The notes beneath the pieces were generated by a model. It worked only from the letters and a program-made list of their open reading frames with translations. It made no database searches and was not told the DNA's origin. A stretch of DNA of 64,000 nucleotides, taken from assembly GCA_948469655.1 (NCBI GenBank), contig CAOKMF010000010.1, positions 1 through 64,000 on the forward strand. The letters are read 5' to 3'. Shown here one piece after another: positions 30,526-43,078 of this stretch; position 1 is the first letter of the stretch, and every line of letters starts with the position of its first letter. This DNA is from an uncultured Clostridium sp. (lineage in GTDB: Bacteria; Bacillota; Clostridia; TANB77; CAG-508). The translations under genes and the position numbers were made by a program.

Positions 30526-32811
30526 TATTCCTCCATTACTGTATATTCATAGACACAAATAATTTTTGTCTTTACTTCTATATCATTTACTTCTTGATTT
30601 ATTCTAAATAGTTTTTGTTTGTTAGGTTCTAACTTTAATTTTGATAAATCTAATAGTACTTTATCTGTTACATCCATTCCAAGTGGCAATGTAACATTAT
30701 TATTGTCATAATAAATTATGTTTGTTAAAGCTACTCCTTTTGTTTTTTCAGAAACTTTTATATTATATAAATTAATTTTATCTTGGTCTTTTAGTGTGTC
30801 TAAGGCATTTTGTGGGTTTATATATAATATGCTATATTTTTGATTGTTTAATGCACCTGTACTTGCAAAAAATACATTTAGCTTTACACCAATTTCTGAT
30901 TTTTCTATCCCACTTTCTATATAATTCATTACATTTTTTAAAGTTTCTATATATTGCTCATTTTTTGTTTCTTTATTTATATCAAGTATTCTAAATTTGC
31001 TTTTTTTAATTTCTCTATGTTTTGTGTTTCCTAAAATATTTATTTTAGTCTTGTCTTCTGTCATTCCACCGAATATGTCAAACTCTTCAGATGAAAATAG
31101 TACTTCTTCTTCTAAAGCTTCCTCTTTTATTTTTTCTATATGGTCTGTAAAGTCTTTTTCTTCTCCGCTTCTTAGTTCGTTTATATCATGAAGTACATTT
31201 GTCTCTGTAATATACAGACTGTCTCTTTCTTCTTTTGAAAATGTTTCTCTATTTCTCTTGTCAAGTTTTTTCCCAAGTTCTTCCATATCTTCTTCATAGT
31301 CAAATGTTTTTTCTATTTGTCTTGCATTTGTTTCTTTATCTTCTTCTATAACTTCCGGTTCATTTAGTCCGAAGGGCTCTATCTTCGCCTACAAATTTCC
31401 AGAATTCAAAAATGCTTTTTTTATGTTCCTCAATTTCTTCTATATAGCTTTTTGCATTCTCTATTTTTTTTGTTAATCTTTCTACTGACGCATTTAATGC
31501 TTTTATATCTTGATTAGTATTTTTTATTTGCATTTCTGTTCTTTCTAATACTTTGGTAATATCTACTAAATCTTCTAATGTATAATATTCTTTGTTATCA
31601 TAAATTGCACTTTCTGCTTCCTCTTCTCTTTTTTGTAATAACTCCGAAAATACGCTTTCTTCTTCTTTTTGTTTTATTTGTTTTTTTCCTTTAAAATAAT
31701 ATCTAATTTTTCCAAAAAAGCTTTTTTTGCATTCTAAGTATGTTGTCACTTGCTTTTGTCTCATCTGATATTCTTTTTCTTTTTCTTTTTGTATTAACTT
31801 TAGTTTTTCTAGTTCATCGCAAAGAACAAATACTTCTTCTTTTTGCTTATCACATTCTAATTTGCTTTTTAAAAATTCTTCTTTTATAAATTTTATTAAA
31901 CCATCATAATCTATGTTTTTTGTAATTTGATTTTCTGTGTATATAAATTCTAGTCCACCGATTTTCTGCAATTCTTACATCAAAGCTATATCTATTTGGA
32001 AATTCTATGTTTAATATAAATAATGCTTTTATGAGTTTGTAAAATTTTGATGCTTCTTCATCACTATTTATGCTCATTTTGTATATGCTATTTACTTTTT
32101 CATACACAGCTGTTTCTCCGAACTATCTGAAAGCTTACATTTTCTTCTTTATCATATACTTCATATAGAAGTGGCCAATTTTTTGTAAATTGCCATATAT
32201 ATTTTTCTATATCTTCTATTTGTGATTTTGTAAAATATCTTTTTGAATAATCTAAATGACTTATTGGTACAAATATTTTCTTATCTATTCCTGTTTTTTC
32301 ATATTCAATTTGTTCTTTTATTAAGTAAAATAGGCATGAACAATCTAAGTCTTCTATTGGTGCTAACATATAATATGTTTTTGTATATTCTGAATAATAT
32401 ATTTGCCACAAATAGTTTTCATCATATTTCACTTTAAATGGCACCACATCTTGTAGTTTTTTTTGTTCTTCTTCAATTTCTTTAATCTTTTCTATGTTCA
32501 TATCTGTAAGCATTTTTAAAAATATTGTATGTTTAAGAATTCCTTCTTCTCCGCTCTGGTTCAAGATATGAATATAGTGGAGATGCCATTTTTGCTTTTT
32601 CTTGTAAAGTGTTTAACCTATTTGCTCTTGTAAGTAATATTTTTATTTCACTTATTGGAACATATTTATATACTTTGTATTTCTTTTCTTCATAGCTTCT
32701 TGCTGGGTTAATTTCTGTTTCTATGTTTTTAAGCAATATTTCTGGTACATTGTTTAAATCTAAATTTAAATATTCTAATTTTTCTTCTATATCTTTTGTT
32801 TTATCTGACAT
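30525..32811 (-). CDS. Large coiled-coil protein, unknown, four CGG +1 sites
   Basis: 760 residues after recoding (2287 minus 4). The first 330 residues form an alpha/beta region (KVYKYVPISEIKILLTRANR, YLWQIYYSEYTKTYYML). A long coiled coil follows (about 350-500, rich in Lys/Glu, with CKKSFFGKIRYYFKGKKQ), then an acidic stretch and a beta-rich C-terminus. CGG sites at 32551-32553, 32118-32120, 31958-31960 and 31369-31371. Its stop overlaps the amidase start, so it is the first gene of a three-gene operon. No family recognised. Confidence 0.6.
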
Positions 32812-32888
32812 TTCTTCTCTCCTAAAATCGATAATATTACTATTATATTTTACTATATGTAAATTCAGAAATCAATACAATTTTTGTT

Positions 32889-32916
32889 AAAAAAATAAGG
32901 AGGTTATATAACCTCC
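32889..32916 (-). terminator. Terminator of the ATPase gene
   Basis: GGAGGTTATATAACCTCC is a perfect palindrome at 32899-32916 and is followed on the minus strand by TTATTTTTTT. Confidence 0.75.
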
Positions 32917-32939
32917 CGTAAGCATAAAGGCAAATACCT

Positions 32940-35581
<2,642 letters not shown>

Positions 35582-35656
35582 ATGTGTTTCTCCTCTCTCC
35601 TTTGTTAGATTTGTTAAATCATATGAGACAAGTTATAGGTTTATTACTAATTTAAA

Positions 35657-35808
35657 GCAAAACGCTAAATATATTTTTTAAAAAACGAGTCAGGCCTTTA
35701 CTTGTTTTTTCATTGCAACCAATGGTAATTCGTATCTAACTATTAACAAGCAATTTAATTAAACGCCTTGGAGAACGGAATTTTTTAAAAATATATTTAG
35801 CGTTTTGC
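35657..35808. repeat. 152-base palindromic element
   Basis: About 28-base inverted arms, GCAAAACGCTAAATATATTT at 35657 onward and its complement ending at 35808, enclose a 95-base unique centre. It sits between divergent genes. Looks like a MITE or a large bidirectional hairpin; the arms differ by one T. Confidence 0.6.
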
Positions 35809-35858
35809 ATATGATATTTTCCAATTCTATTTTAAATATGTTTTCATATAATTGTGTT

Positions 35859-36933
35859 ATGATAAAGAAAAAGGTTAGAGCTAATTTTATATTCATACAT
35901 TTAAGAAAAAATGCAGTTACTATTCTTTTTGTCTTATTTGGAATTCGGATTAATTCTATTTTCTAGAGATAATTTGGCAGCTTCCAAAGAAGGACTTTCT
36001 CTTTGGGCATCTTCTGTTGTTCCTGCTCTTTTGCCATTTTTTATTGCTTGTGAATTACTTAGTTCTACAAATTTAATAGATTATTTAGGTACAAAGCTTC
36101 GGAAAAATAATGAGACCTATATTTAATGTACCAGGAGAAGGTGCTTTTCCACTTATCATGGGAATTATAAGTCGGATATCCAGTAGGTGCTAAGATTGTA
36201 ACCAATTTTAGAAAAGAAGGAATATGTACAAAAGAAGAAGCTGAAAGACTTATAACTTTTACCAATAATTCTGGCCCTTTGTTTATTATTGGAACTGTTC
36301 GGCATTTCTCTTTTTGGAAATACAACTATTGGTCTTTTACTTTTTTTAACACATCTTCTTGCTTCTTTGACTGTTGGAATTATTTTTAGATTTTGGAAGA
36401 TAAATAGAAAAAATGCTGAAAATAAATATACCAATTTTAAAGGTAAAATCAGCAAAAAACTACCCCCAGATTTTAATAATTTAGGGGCTATTCTTGGAGC
36501 AAGCATCATGAGTTCTATAAATACAATTCTTATGATAGGTGGCTTTGTTGTATTATTTAGTGTTATTATTTCTATTCTAAATAACTCAGGAATATTTGAT
36601 TTATTAGAATTTGTGCTTTCTCCTTTGCTAAATACTTTAAACATTCCTTCTTCATTTGCAAGTGGACTTTTTGCTGGAATTATAGAGCTTACAAATGGTG
36701 TATCAGTTATAGCTAATATTCCATTTAAAGCTATTTCCTTGAATATAATAATATCTGCCTTTTTGCTTGGTTTTGGTGGAATTTCTATTTTACTTCAAGT
36801 TTTAAGCATAACTTCAACATCTGATATTTCAATAAAACCGTATATCATAGGTAAAGTGTTACAAGGGTTATTTGCAGGGTTTTATACATATTTATTAGTT
36901 AGCAATTTTGCAATTTTTAATTTTGATATATAA
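35859..36933 (+). CDS. ylbJ: Sporulation integral membrane protein YlbJ, four CGG +1 sites
   Basis: 356 residues with about eight membrane segments. ATG 35859 (MIKKKVRANFIF) reads into LFGIGLILFS only by skipping CGG at 35946-35948. Further sites are 36100-36102 (KLGKIMRP), 36173-36175 (IISGYPVGAK) and 36300-36302 (GTVGISLFG). 1075 minus 4 gives 357 codons. SSVVPALLPFF, SGYPVGAKI and NNSGPLF are family landmarks. YlbJ belongs to the sigma-E regulon and is needed for spore cortex. All four sites are on the plus strand. Confidence 0.9.
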
Positions 36934-36934
36934 C

Positions 36935-37309
36935 TTATCTATAATATCTGTTATAACATCTATATCCTCTATTGCATCCACATCCAGTATCGTCTGTATT
37001 ATTGATTACCACGGCATTATTATTTCCGCATCCACAGCCACATCCTCCTTGATTTCCATCTTCATCATCATTATTATTTATCAAATTAATTATTGCTCTT
37101 GTTATAACAGCAGCTACAAAAGCAAGTATTGTATATAATATTACATAAATTAGGAAGCTTGCGTCAAATACTGCAAATGCTACAATTAGGTATATTGCAA
37201 AAGCTAAAGCTGCAACTGCAATTGGATTTTTTAAGACTGTTTCTAATATGCTTGCAATAATTATTGTCGCTATTGGAAGTGCAAATAGTAATAATAATAA
37301 ATTTCCCAT
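36935..37309 (-). CDS. Membrane protein with Cys/Gly-rich tail
   Basis: 124 residues from ATG 37309 (MGNLLLLLFALPI) behind GGAGAG. Three or four hydrophobic segments fill residues 1-80. The tail carries GGCGCGCGNNN and TGCGCNRGYRCYNRYYR, a possible metal-binding or disulphide-rich region. Function unknown. Convergent with ylbJ, one base apart. Confidence 0.65.
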   Translation of the reverse strand: MGNLLLLLFALPIATIIIASILETVLKNPIAVAALAFAIYLIVAFAVFDASFLIYVILYTILAFVAAVITRAIINLINNNDDEDGNQGGCGCGCGNNNAVVINNTDDTGCGCNRGYRCYNRYYR

Positions 37310-37373
37310 AATATGTATCTCTCCTTTTCTAATGGTTTTATACATATTATGAGAAATTTAAGTTTTTTGTTAC

Positions 37374-38112
37374 TTAATATTTTACTTCTACCAAATAAAG
37401 TCCGTGTGCAGGTAGAGTTTTTCCTGCTTTTTGCCTATCTCCTGATTCTATTATATCTGGTATATCTTTTGGATTAATTTTTCCGAATTCCTACATCTAC
37501 AAGTGTTCCTGCAATTATTCTAACCATATTGTACAAGAAACCGATTCCCTGTTAGTTCTATAATAATTCTGTCTCCCTTTTTCTCTACTTTTCCTTTATA
37601 AATTGTTCTTACACTGCTTTTGCTACTTGTTCCACTTGCTTTAAATCCTTTAAAATCGTGTGTTCCTTCAAAGTATTTCACAGCGTCTTTCATTTTTTCT
37701 ACATCTAATTTTTGAGAAAAATGATATTCTAATGCTCTTAAAATGCTACTTCCTTCTTCATTGTTGTTTATTACGTATCTGTACGTTTTTTCTTTGCAAT
37801 TATATCTTGCATGAAAATCTTCTGAAACTTCTTCTATTTTCTTTATAACTATTGATTTTTTAAGGTTTGCATTTAGGGCTTTTTGCAATCTTTCTAACTC
37901 TAATGTACTTTCTGTCTTAAAATTTGCAACTTGCCCGAAGACTATGTACACCTGCATCTGTTCTTCCGTGATGCATTTAATTCAGAAAACTTGCCTGTTA
38001 TTTTCTCTATTGCATTTTCTATTTCTCCTTGGATATTTAGTTTGTCTGGTTGTTTTTGCCAACCTTTAAAATCTTTTCCATCATATTCAATTGTTAGTTT
38101 AATGTTTCTCAA
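37374..38112 (-). CDS. truA: tRNA pseudouridine(38-40) synthase TruA, four CGG +1 sites
   Basis: TTG 38112 behind GGAG opens IKLTIEYDGKDFKGWQ. The catalytic motif ASGRTDAGVHSLGQV needs CGG at 37966-37968 and 37935-37937; the catalytic Asp lies between them. CGG at 37541-37543 (LTGNGFLYNMVR) and 37483-37485 (VGIGKI) complete the protein. 739 minus 4 gives 244 residues, the normal length. It is the last clear host gene before the prophage. Confidence 0.94.
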
Positions 38113-38154
38113 TCCTTACTCTCCATTCATTTTTAAGATTTTTTATTTTTTATT

Positions 38155-38370
38155 TCATTCTTTTGATTTTAGTGGTTGTACAGCCGTAATACAGCCACGC
38201 GAATTATTTTTATTATTTTTTTGATTTTCCCAATTAAAAGCATCATTAAAACCTATTCTATATATTTTTATAGTATAGTTATTTAATACCTTCATTATTA
38301 TAATATCACAAATATTTAATTCTTTCATTAATTTGTAAATAATTTGTTTATTTTTATCATTTTTTCTCAT
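38155..38370 (-). CDS. Small protein of unknown function (71 aa)
   Basis: ATG 38370 is preceded by AGGAGGGATATTT, a good ribosome site. The sequence is Lys/Asn-rich (KNDKNKQIIYKLMKELNI) with a C-terminal RGCITAVQPLKSK. No family recognised. It lies between truA and the first phage-like genes, so the chromosome-prophage junction may be close. Confidence 0.45.
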   Translation of the reverse strand: MRKNDKNKQIIYKLMKELNICDIIIMKVLNNYTIKIYRIGFNDAFNWENQKNNKNNSRGCITAVQPLKSKE

Positions 38371-38457
38371 AAATATCCCTCCTATTTGAATGATATTTAG
38401 AGATATCTCTATAAATATTATACCATATTATGTAAATAAAAGTAACTATATTAGCTG

Positions 38458-38649
38458 TTAGGTATTATCAAGGTCTTTCACTAGACTATCAATGTATTCA
38501 GCCTCGACATTTTTTGACATTTTTCTACTTTTTTTCACTTCTTTTTCCTTTTCGTCAAGATATAATCTTAATCCTGCATAATCTTTTCTTTCTATATACC
38601 ATCTAACTTCTTTTATAATTTCCTCACACATTTTAAATTCCTCATTCAT
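38458..38649 (-). CDS. Small helical protein (63 aa)
   Basis: Charged, helical sequence (MCEEIIKEVRWYIERKDY, YLDEKEKEVKKSRKM) divergent from the XRE regulator. The ribosome site is weak (GGTGAT). The divergent arrangement suggests a phage accessory or regulatory protein. Unknown function. Confidence 0.45.
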   Translation of the reverse strand: MNEEFKMCEEIIKEVRWYIERKDYAGLRLYLDEKEKEVKKSRKMSKNVEAEYIDSLVKDLDNT

Positions 38650-38782
38650 ACTATCACCAGTATGATTATAGCAAAAAGTATCTATTTTGTAAATTAGTTA
38701 TAACTGCTTTAAGTCAAATATGTTGCAGTTAAAATAAATTATAGTTTGTTTTACAATATCTATAATGAAGGGAGGTGATAAA
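38650..38782. promoter_or_regulatory. Divergent control region of the XRE regulator
   Basis: TAACTGC (38701-38707) and GCAGTTA (38725-38731) form an inverted pair with a 17-base spacer, a plausible operator for the adjacent XRE protein. TATAAT lies at 38761-38766, close to the GGAGGTG ribosome site. Confidence 0.4.
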
Positions 38783-38995
38783 ATGATATATGTTCGAATA
38801 AATGAAATATTAAAAGAACAAAAGAAAACGAAATATTGGTTCATAAAGCATATGGAAGGAGGATATCAATCACTTAGTCATCTTATGGATAATCAAACAA
38901 AAGCTATTCACTTTGAAACCCTAGAAAAAATGTGCATAATTTTAGGCTGTGAACCTGGAGATATTATTGTAAGAAAGGAAAAATTAAAAAGATGA
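38783..38995 (+). CDS. XRE-family (Cro/C1-type) regulator
   Basis: 70 residues from ATG 38783 behind GGGAGGTG. A helix-turn-helix of the Cro type occupies the whole protein: VRINEILKEQKKTKYWF, then SLSHLMDNQTKAIHFETLEKM and CIILGCEPGDII. It is the usual short XRE form with the DIIV ending. Probably a phage regulator. Followed immediately by an overlapping small gene. Confidence 0.8.
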   Translation: MIYVRINEILKEQKKTKYWFIKHMEGGYQSLSHLMDNQTKAIHFETLEKMCIILGCEPGDIIVRKEKLKR

Positions 38996-39165
38996 GTAAT
39001 TTTTTAATTGAATACAAAAGTAAAAAGAAACAGAAGATTAATAAGAAAAATATTGTTGAAAGCTGTGTTAATGAAATCAAGAATATAGACTTATTAAATA
39101 CTTCTGTTTCAGAACTTTATAGTTCTATTAATAATATACAACAAAAATTAAAAAGTATACAATAG
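38992..39165 (+). CDS. Small charged protein coupled to the XRE gene (57 aa)
   Basis: ATG 38992 overlaps the regulator's stop (ATGA), a sign of translational coupling. The sequence begins MSNFLIEYKSKKKQKIN and is helical and Lys-rich throughout. No family recognised. Confidence 0.5.
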   Translation: MSNFLIEYKSKKKQKINKKNIVESCVNEIKNIDLLNTSVSELYSSINNIQQKLKSIQ

Positions 39166-39190
39166 AGGAGAGCATTTCTCCTCTAATTTA
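39164..39190. terminator. Bidirectional hairpin between regulator pair and endolysin
   Basis: AGAGGAGA and TTCTCCTCT pair around a GCAT loop where the plus-strand pair and the minus-strand lysis genes converge. Confidence 0.6.
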
Positions 39191-40339
39191 TTTTAATTTT
39201 TGATTAATTATTTTTTGAATAATAGTTGGATCATATCCTGCATCTCTTAACTTTTGTTTTCTTGTGTCTCCTGTTCCCCAACCATCAAAATTTGGTTTGT
39301 TTATTATATCATTTGCAATTTCTTCATTTGACTTTCTGTTCGGAGTAGAAACTATATTATTTGTAGTGTTAGAACTATATCCTACCAAATCTTTAGTATA
39401 TACCCAAGAATATAATTCTTTTAATAACACTTTTCCATTACCAACTTGCATAATAGTATAATTTCTATTCTTGTAGCAATTTGGTATTACTTGTCCTGTT
39501 GCATAATTAGTAGCATTTGATGACAATGTTACTACACTTCCCACAGAAATTGAAGGTGCTACATTTGTATCATTGCTTTGTGCTTGTGAGCTTGCTGAAG
39601 AAGATATACAAGAATCATTTACCCAGCCTATATTACCATTATTAAGTAAATAAGGGTTTCTTGCTCCTGGTATTATTCTTGTAATCATACCACTTGTTAC
39701 TGCAGGATTTAATCTTTTTGTAGATGATGAAGAAGTATAAACTCCATTAATTGTAACAACATCTCCAACATTTCTTCCTGTATTATTATTGGATTCATTC
39801 ACTACGATATTAGGTGTACCTGTTGCTTGTTCTCCAGTTAATTCTCTATATTCTTCCCTAATCATATTATAAAATCTTTCTAATCCCATATCTAAAGTTC
39901 TATGTGGGCAATATTTACCACTTCTATTTTGATGTGTTCCTATTGTATGTCTTGTATCTGTGATGTTGTCTAGATTCCATCCATATTGTTTCATCAAATA
40001 AGCAATTCTTTCTGCAGCATTTCTTTCTGCTTTTTCAAATCGTTCTCCACCAGATTTAGAATAACAAATCTCAATTCCTATTGTTTTCATATTTCCAAAT
40101 CCGTGTCCATCTCCTGCATGCCAAGCATTTCGATTATGCTCTATTCCTTGAACATCTCTATAATCATCTATAGCTTCATGAAATGATACTTGATTATTAT
40201 TATTCATCATATAAGATACTTCTGCCATTGCTGAAACATCATTGGCTGTATTATGAATTGTTATTCCTTCTGGTTTCATTGAATAAGGACATTTTATACT
40301 GTACTTATTTGAAGGCATATTTACTTTTGTTACTAACAT
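39188..40339 (-). CDS. Phage endolysin: Amidase_2 with cell-wall-binding C-terminus
   Basis: 383 residues. The Amidase_2 domain (1-165) has GITIHNTANDVS (zinc His), WHAGDGHGFGN, IGIEICYSK and HQNRSGKYCPHR. Two SH3-like segments follow (about 185-320; GDVVTINGVYTS, GSVVTLSSNATNYA). A CW_7-like repeat ends the protein (EEIANDIINKPNFDGWG, TRKQKLRDAGYDP). It degrades the host wall at lysis. No recoding site. Confidence 0.92.
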   Translation of the reverse strand: MLVTKVNMPSNKYSIKCPYSMKPEGITIHNTANDVSAMAEVSYMMNNNNQVSFHEAIDDYRDVQGIEHNRNAWHAGDGHGFGNMKTIGIEICYSKSGGERFEKAERNAAERIAYLMKQYGWNLDNITDTRHTIGTHQNRSGKYCPHRTLDMGLERFYNMIREEYRELTGEQATGTPNIVVNESNNNTGRNVGDVVTINGVYTSSSSTKRLNPAVTSGMITRIIPGARNPYLLNNGNIGWVNDSCISSSASSQAQSNDTNVAPSISVGSVVTLSSNATNYATGQVIPNCYKNRNYTIMQVGNGKVLLKELYSWVYTKDLVGYSSNTTNNIVSTPNRKSNEEIANDIINKPNFDGWGTGDTRKQKLRDAGYDPTIIQKIINQKLK

Positions 40340-40479
40340 TATTCATTCCCTCCTTGATAAAATTCATCTGTTTCTTTTACTTCTCCAATACCATCTTTTT
40401 CGTCTGGTTCAATAAAAGTATTTTCTTGCATATTTAAATCTGCAAGTTCTTGATTAAAATCAACTTTTTCTTCTTCCAT
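40339..40479 (-). CDS. Small acidic protein (46 aa) before the endolysin
   Basis: ATG 40479 has GGATCC-region GGAGG upstream, and the stop overlaps the endolysin ATG (TAATG). The sequence is acidic (MEEEKVDFNQELADLNMQ). It probably serves translational coupling or an unknown lysis accessory role. Confidence 0.55.
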   Translation of the reverse strand: MEEEKVDFNQELADLNMQENTFIEPDEKDGIGEVKETDEFYQGGNE

Positions 40480-40505
40480 AATTGGATCCTCCCATAATAA
40501 AAATA

Positions 40506-40538
40506 ATACTGGAAGAATTTTGTTTTTTCTTCCAGTAT
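40506..40538 (-). terminator. Hairpin between holin and the small acidic gene
   Basis: ATACTGGAAG and CTTCCAGTAT pair; on the minus strand TTATTTTTATTA follows. It may tune expression of endolysin relative to holin. Confidence 0.5.
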
Positions 40539-40572
40539 CTTGCTTTTACAAGAATTATTTTCTTGTATTAAA

Positions 40573-40827
40573 TTATTGATTTTTGGCATCATATAATACA
40601 GTAGCTGTTCCAACTCCACCTAATGCTGTAACTACAGCTTGTATTACTCCATTTGCATCTAAACCTTCAACATGAATAACACATCCAATGATTGTTGCAA
40701 TAATTCCAATTACTATATTTTGAACTGGAATTGGTAGTGTTTCGTTCCATCTAAAGTATTTTGATACTTTTCCTAAAACATATGTAAATAGTGTTGTTAT
40801 AATATAAACAATTAATTGTACAGTCAT
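40573..40827 (-). CDS. Phage holin
   Basis: 84 residues with two hydrophobic segments (about 3-22 and 34-53) and GCVIHVEGLDANGVIQAVV, typical of the toxin-secretion/phage-lysis holin family. It forms the membrane lesion that releases the endolysin downstream. Located between the XhlA-like gene and the lysin, the classical PBSX order. Confidence 0.8.
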   Translation of the reverse strand: MTVQLIVYIITTLFTYVLGKVSKYFRWNETLPIPVQNIVIGIIATIIGCVIHVEGLDANGVIQAVVTALGGVGTATVLYDAKNQ

Positions 40828-40842
40828 CTTTACTCCTCCTTC

Positions 40843-41160
40843 CTAATTTAAACCTAATTTTGTATATACTAATACTAAAATCACAGCTATTACTGAATAA
40901 AAAATATAATCAATTAATTTGTCCCATTTCTTACTTTTTTCTTTGTCTGTCTTGTTTATTTCTTCTTCGTGTTTATCTAATTTATCATTTATGCTTATTA
41001 CACTTTTTTCTACATTTTCCATTCTATAATTCATTTTTTCCATAATAGCATAGGTCTTTTTTAACTCTTCTATTTCATTATCGTGGTCATCTAATCTTTT
41101 TGTATTTGATTTGGCTCTATCTTCTACTTGTACTAATCTTTCACGATCCATATCATTCAT
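40843..41160 (-). CDS. XhlA-like membrane protein
   Basis: 105 residues: N-terminal coiled coil (RLVQVEDRAKSNTKRLDDHD, then heptads to about 75) and one C-terminal membrane span (IFYSVIAVILVLVYTKLG). The layout matches XhlA/haemolysin proteins that work with the holin at lysis. 16 bases from the holin gene. Confidence 0.75.
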   Translation of the reverse strand: MNDMDRERLVQVEDRAKSNTKRLDDHDNEIEELKKTYAIMEKMNYRMENVEKSVISINDKLDKHEEEINKTDKEKSKKWDKLIDYIFYSVIAVILVLVYTKLGLN

Positions 41161-41163
41161 ATA

Positions 41164-41685
41164 CTATTCCTCCTCTTTTGTTGGCCATATAACATTATAA
41201 GGAAAATCCTTTTGTTTTGTTATATCTCTTAATTCTTGTCTATACTTGGCCATACTTCCATTGAATATATTGGCCAGTCCTTCAAAAAATTCTGTTATTC
41301 CTGCTAATAAATTACTTGCTGTTAGTTCTTTTGGCATTTTCAAGTTTAGTCTGTCTAAACACATTTCCTTATCTGTATCTTCTAATAACTTATTTCTTTT
41401 TGTTCTTATTTCTTCTGCCAATTTGTCGTATTCTTTTTGCTTTACAAAATCTAGCCACATATCATAATTATTTTTTATACGTTCTTCTAGATTATCTTGT
41501 TTTTGTATTTCAATTACATACATATCATAAGAATACATTTTTTGTTTTTCTTGTGATGTTTCTTCTTGTTCATTTTGCTTTTTCTCTATTGTTTGAATAT
41601 TTGTAAAAAAATAAACGGCCACCTTGCCGTTTTCTCTATCTTCAATTTTATAATTTTGTGGTTTTATTGTACTTTCTGTTTTCAT
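41164..41685 (-). CDS. Phage tail-associated protein, tail-fibre assembly type
   Basis: 173 residues. The C-terminal half, EEIRTKRNKLLEDTDKEM, resembles the DUF4376/tail-fibre assembly pattern RxxRxxLLxxTD. The start lies inside the end of the reverse transcriptase gene (38-base overlap) with AAGGAGG as ribosome site. Positioned after the variable tail protein and the RT, it may help fold or attach that protein. Confidence 0.6.
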   Translation of the reverse strand: MKTESTIKPQNYKIEDRENGKVAVYFFTNIQTIEKKQNEQEETSQEKQKMYSYDMYVIEIQKQDNLEERIKNNYDMWLDFVKQKEYDKLAEEIRTKRNKLLEDTDKEMCLDRLNLKMPKELTASNLLAGITEFFEGLANIFNGSMAKYRQELRDITKQKDFPYNVIWPTKEEE

Positions 41686-42711
41686 TTCTTAAAACCTCCT
41701 TACATTTTGCCATATCTATATATGGTCTTATATATTTCTTATGTATCTGATATGAATTTGTATTTTTTATCCAACCGATGATAACTCATTACTGCACCAG
41801 CATCAGTTTTTGTTATTTTGCCTTTTTTGTAGATTTTCTTGATTCTACGTTTCATTCTTAAAAATATTCCACACCTTAATGTCGTATATCCTCTGTAGAA
41901 TCTAAAACCCATAAAATCTATTGGCCTACTATCTACTTTAAATAAAGTCCAATTTTCTTTTATTTGTAAGCCCTCTTTGTATAAATATTCATTCACAAAA
42001 TTTCTTATTTTATGAAGTTCCTTTTTGTTTTTATGAAATAATATCATATCATCCATATAACGGATGTAGTATTTTACTTTTAATTGTTCTTTTATATAAT
42101 GATCCAAATCTTGCAAATTAAAATTAGCAAACCATTGAGAAGTAAAATTTCCGAATTGGTAATCCTTCTTCAGAACTATCTATAATTTTTTCTATTAGTT
42201 CTAATACATCATAATCCTTTATTATTCTTCTAAATTTCTTTTTTAGTAGTTCTTTGTTTATAGAGGGATAATATTTCTTGATATCTAATTTCAAGCAATA
42301 TTTTGTATTTTTTCTATCCCTAACAAGTATTTTCCTAATATGCCTTGCTCCATAATGTACACCTCTTCCCTCGATTGCCGCACAACTCCAGTCATACATT
42401 CCTTTTTTTAGGATATCCTCTATTTGCAACATCAAAGACCAATGTACACATTGGTCAGGATAGAATTTAGGTTTATATATTACTCTTTCTTTTTTGTTTG
42501 CTCCATCATATATTTTCTTTTCAATATACGGACTTGGTTCATATGTCTTGTTTTTTAGTATTTTACTTAAGTTCATTGCATAATTGTCTATATTATTCAA
42601 AATACAATTTACATCATTTCTATACTTTTTATTTTTTGATGCCTTAATTATTGCTAGTTTGCAGTTTTCAAAAGTACATATTTTTTCGTAAATATTTCCT
42701 TTTCTTTTCAT
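41648..42711 (-). CDS. Reverse transcriptase of a diversity-generating retroelement, two CGG +1 sites
   Basis: 353 residues after recoding (1064 minus 2). Fingers and palm: RVIYKPKFYPDQCVHWSL, LKLDIKKYYPSINK, GLPIGNFTSQWFANFNL, then IRYMDDMILF (catalytic YMDD) and SYHGWIKNTNSYQ near the end. The GN-TSQ motif, diagnostic for this RT class, contains the Gly supplied by CGG at 42151-42153; CGG at 41775-41777 supplies the Gly of YHGW. It copies the template repeat with adenine-specific errors and homes the copy into the tail gene. Confidence 0.93.
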
Positions 42712-42847
42712 ACCTGGTTCTCTTTTCTTTTATATCATCTACCAACTTTTCGATCCATAATGGGACTACTAAGCTAATCCAGAGCGATTAATTTTTGCCG
42801 AGTGGCAAGGAAAATGATGTGCAAGTTCTTTATATTTTGATATAAGT
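42712..42847. other. Spacer between RT and template repeat
   Basis: No gene. Its minus strand would be the 3' part of the template RNA leading into the RT message. No strong hairpin seen. Confidence 0.4.
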
Positions 42848-42979
42848 GAAGGCGACCGCCGATGTTCGTGTTAGTGTTCGAAGCACTGTTGTAATTAGCG
42901 TACCACAAGCCACAATTCAAACCATCATTCCAATTACCACCAACATACACAGCGTAACCAGAACTCGAGTTGAAGTAGT
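42848..42979 (-). repeat. DGR template repeat (TR)
   Basis: 132 bases matching the variable repeat at 43122-43253 without gaps. The nine differences are all at T on the + strand (A on the coding strand): 42863, 42865, 42878, 42890, 42917, 42929, 42935, 42946 and 42971. The TR translated would be Asn/Tyr-rich (NSSSGYAVYVGGNWNDG), giving many mutable AAY codons. Confidence 0.93.
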
Positions 42980-43078
42980 AAACAACACAAATGGGCTGTC
43001 GCACATCAAATCCCCTATGATGATTATAAAAGAAATCTAAAGAAAATATAACTCCATTGTATTTCAGTTAATCTTTAT

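Noticed and set aside
37374..38700. Prophage attachment site beside truA
   Set aside because: The other prophage end is outside the window, so no direct repeat can be paired.
42774..43004. A 76-residue protein across the template repeat
   Set aside because: It is only the template translated; there is no suitable start or ribosome site.
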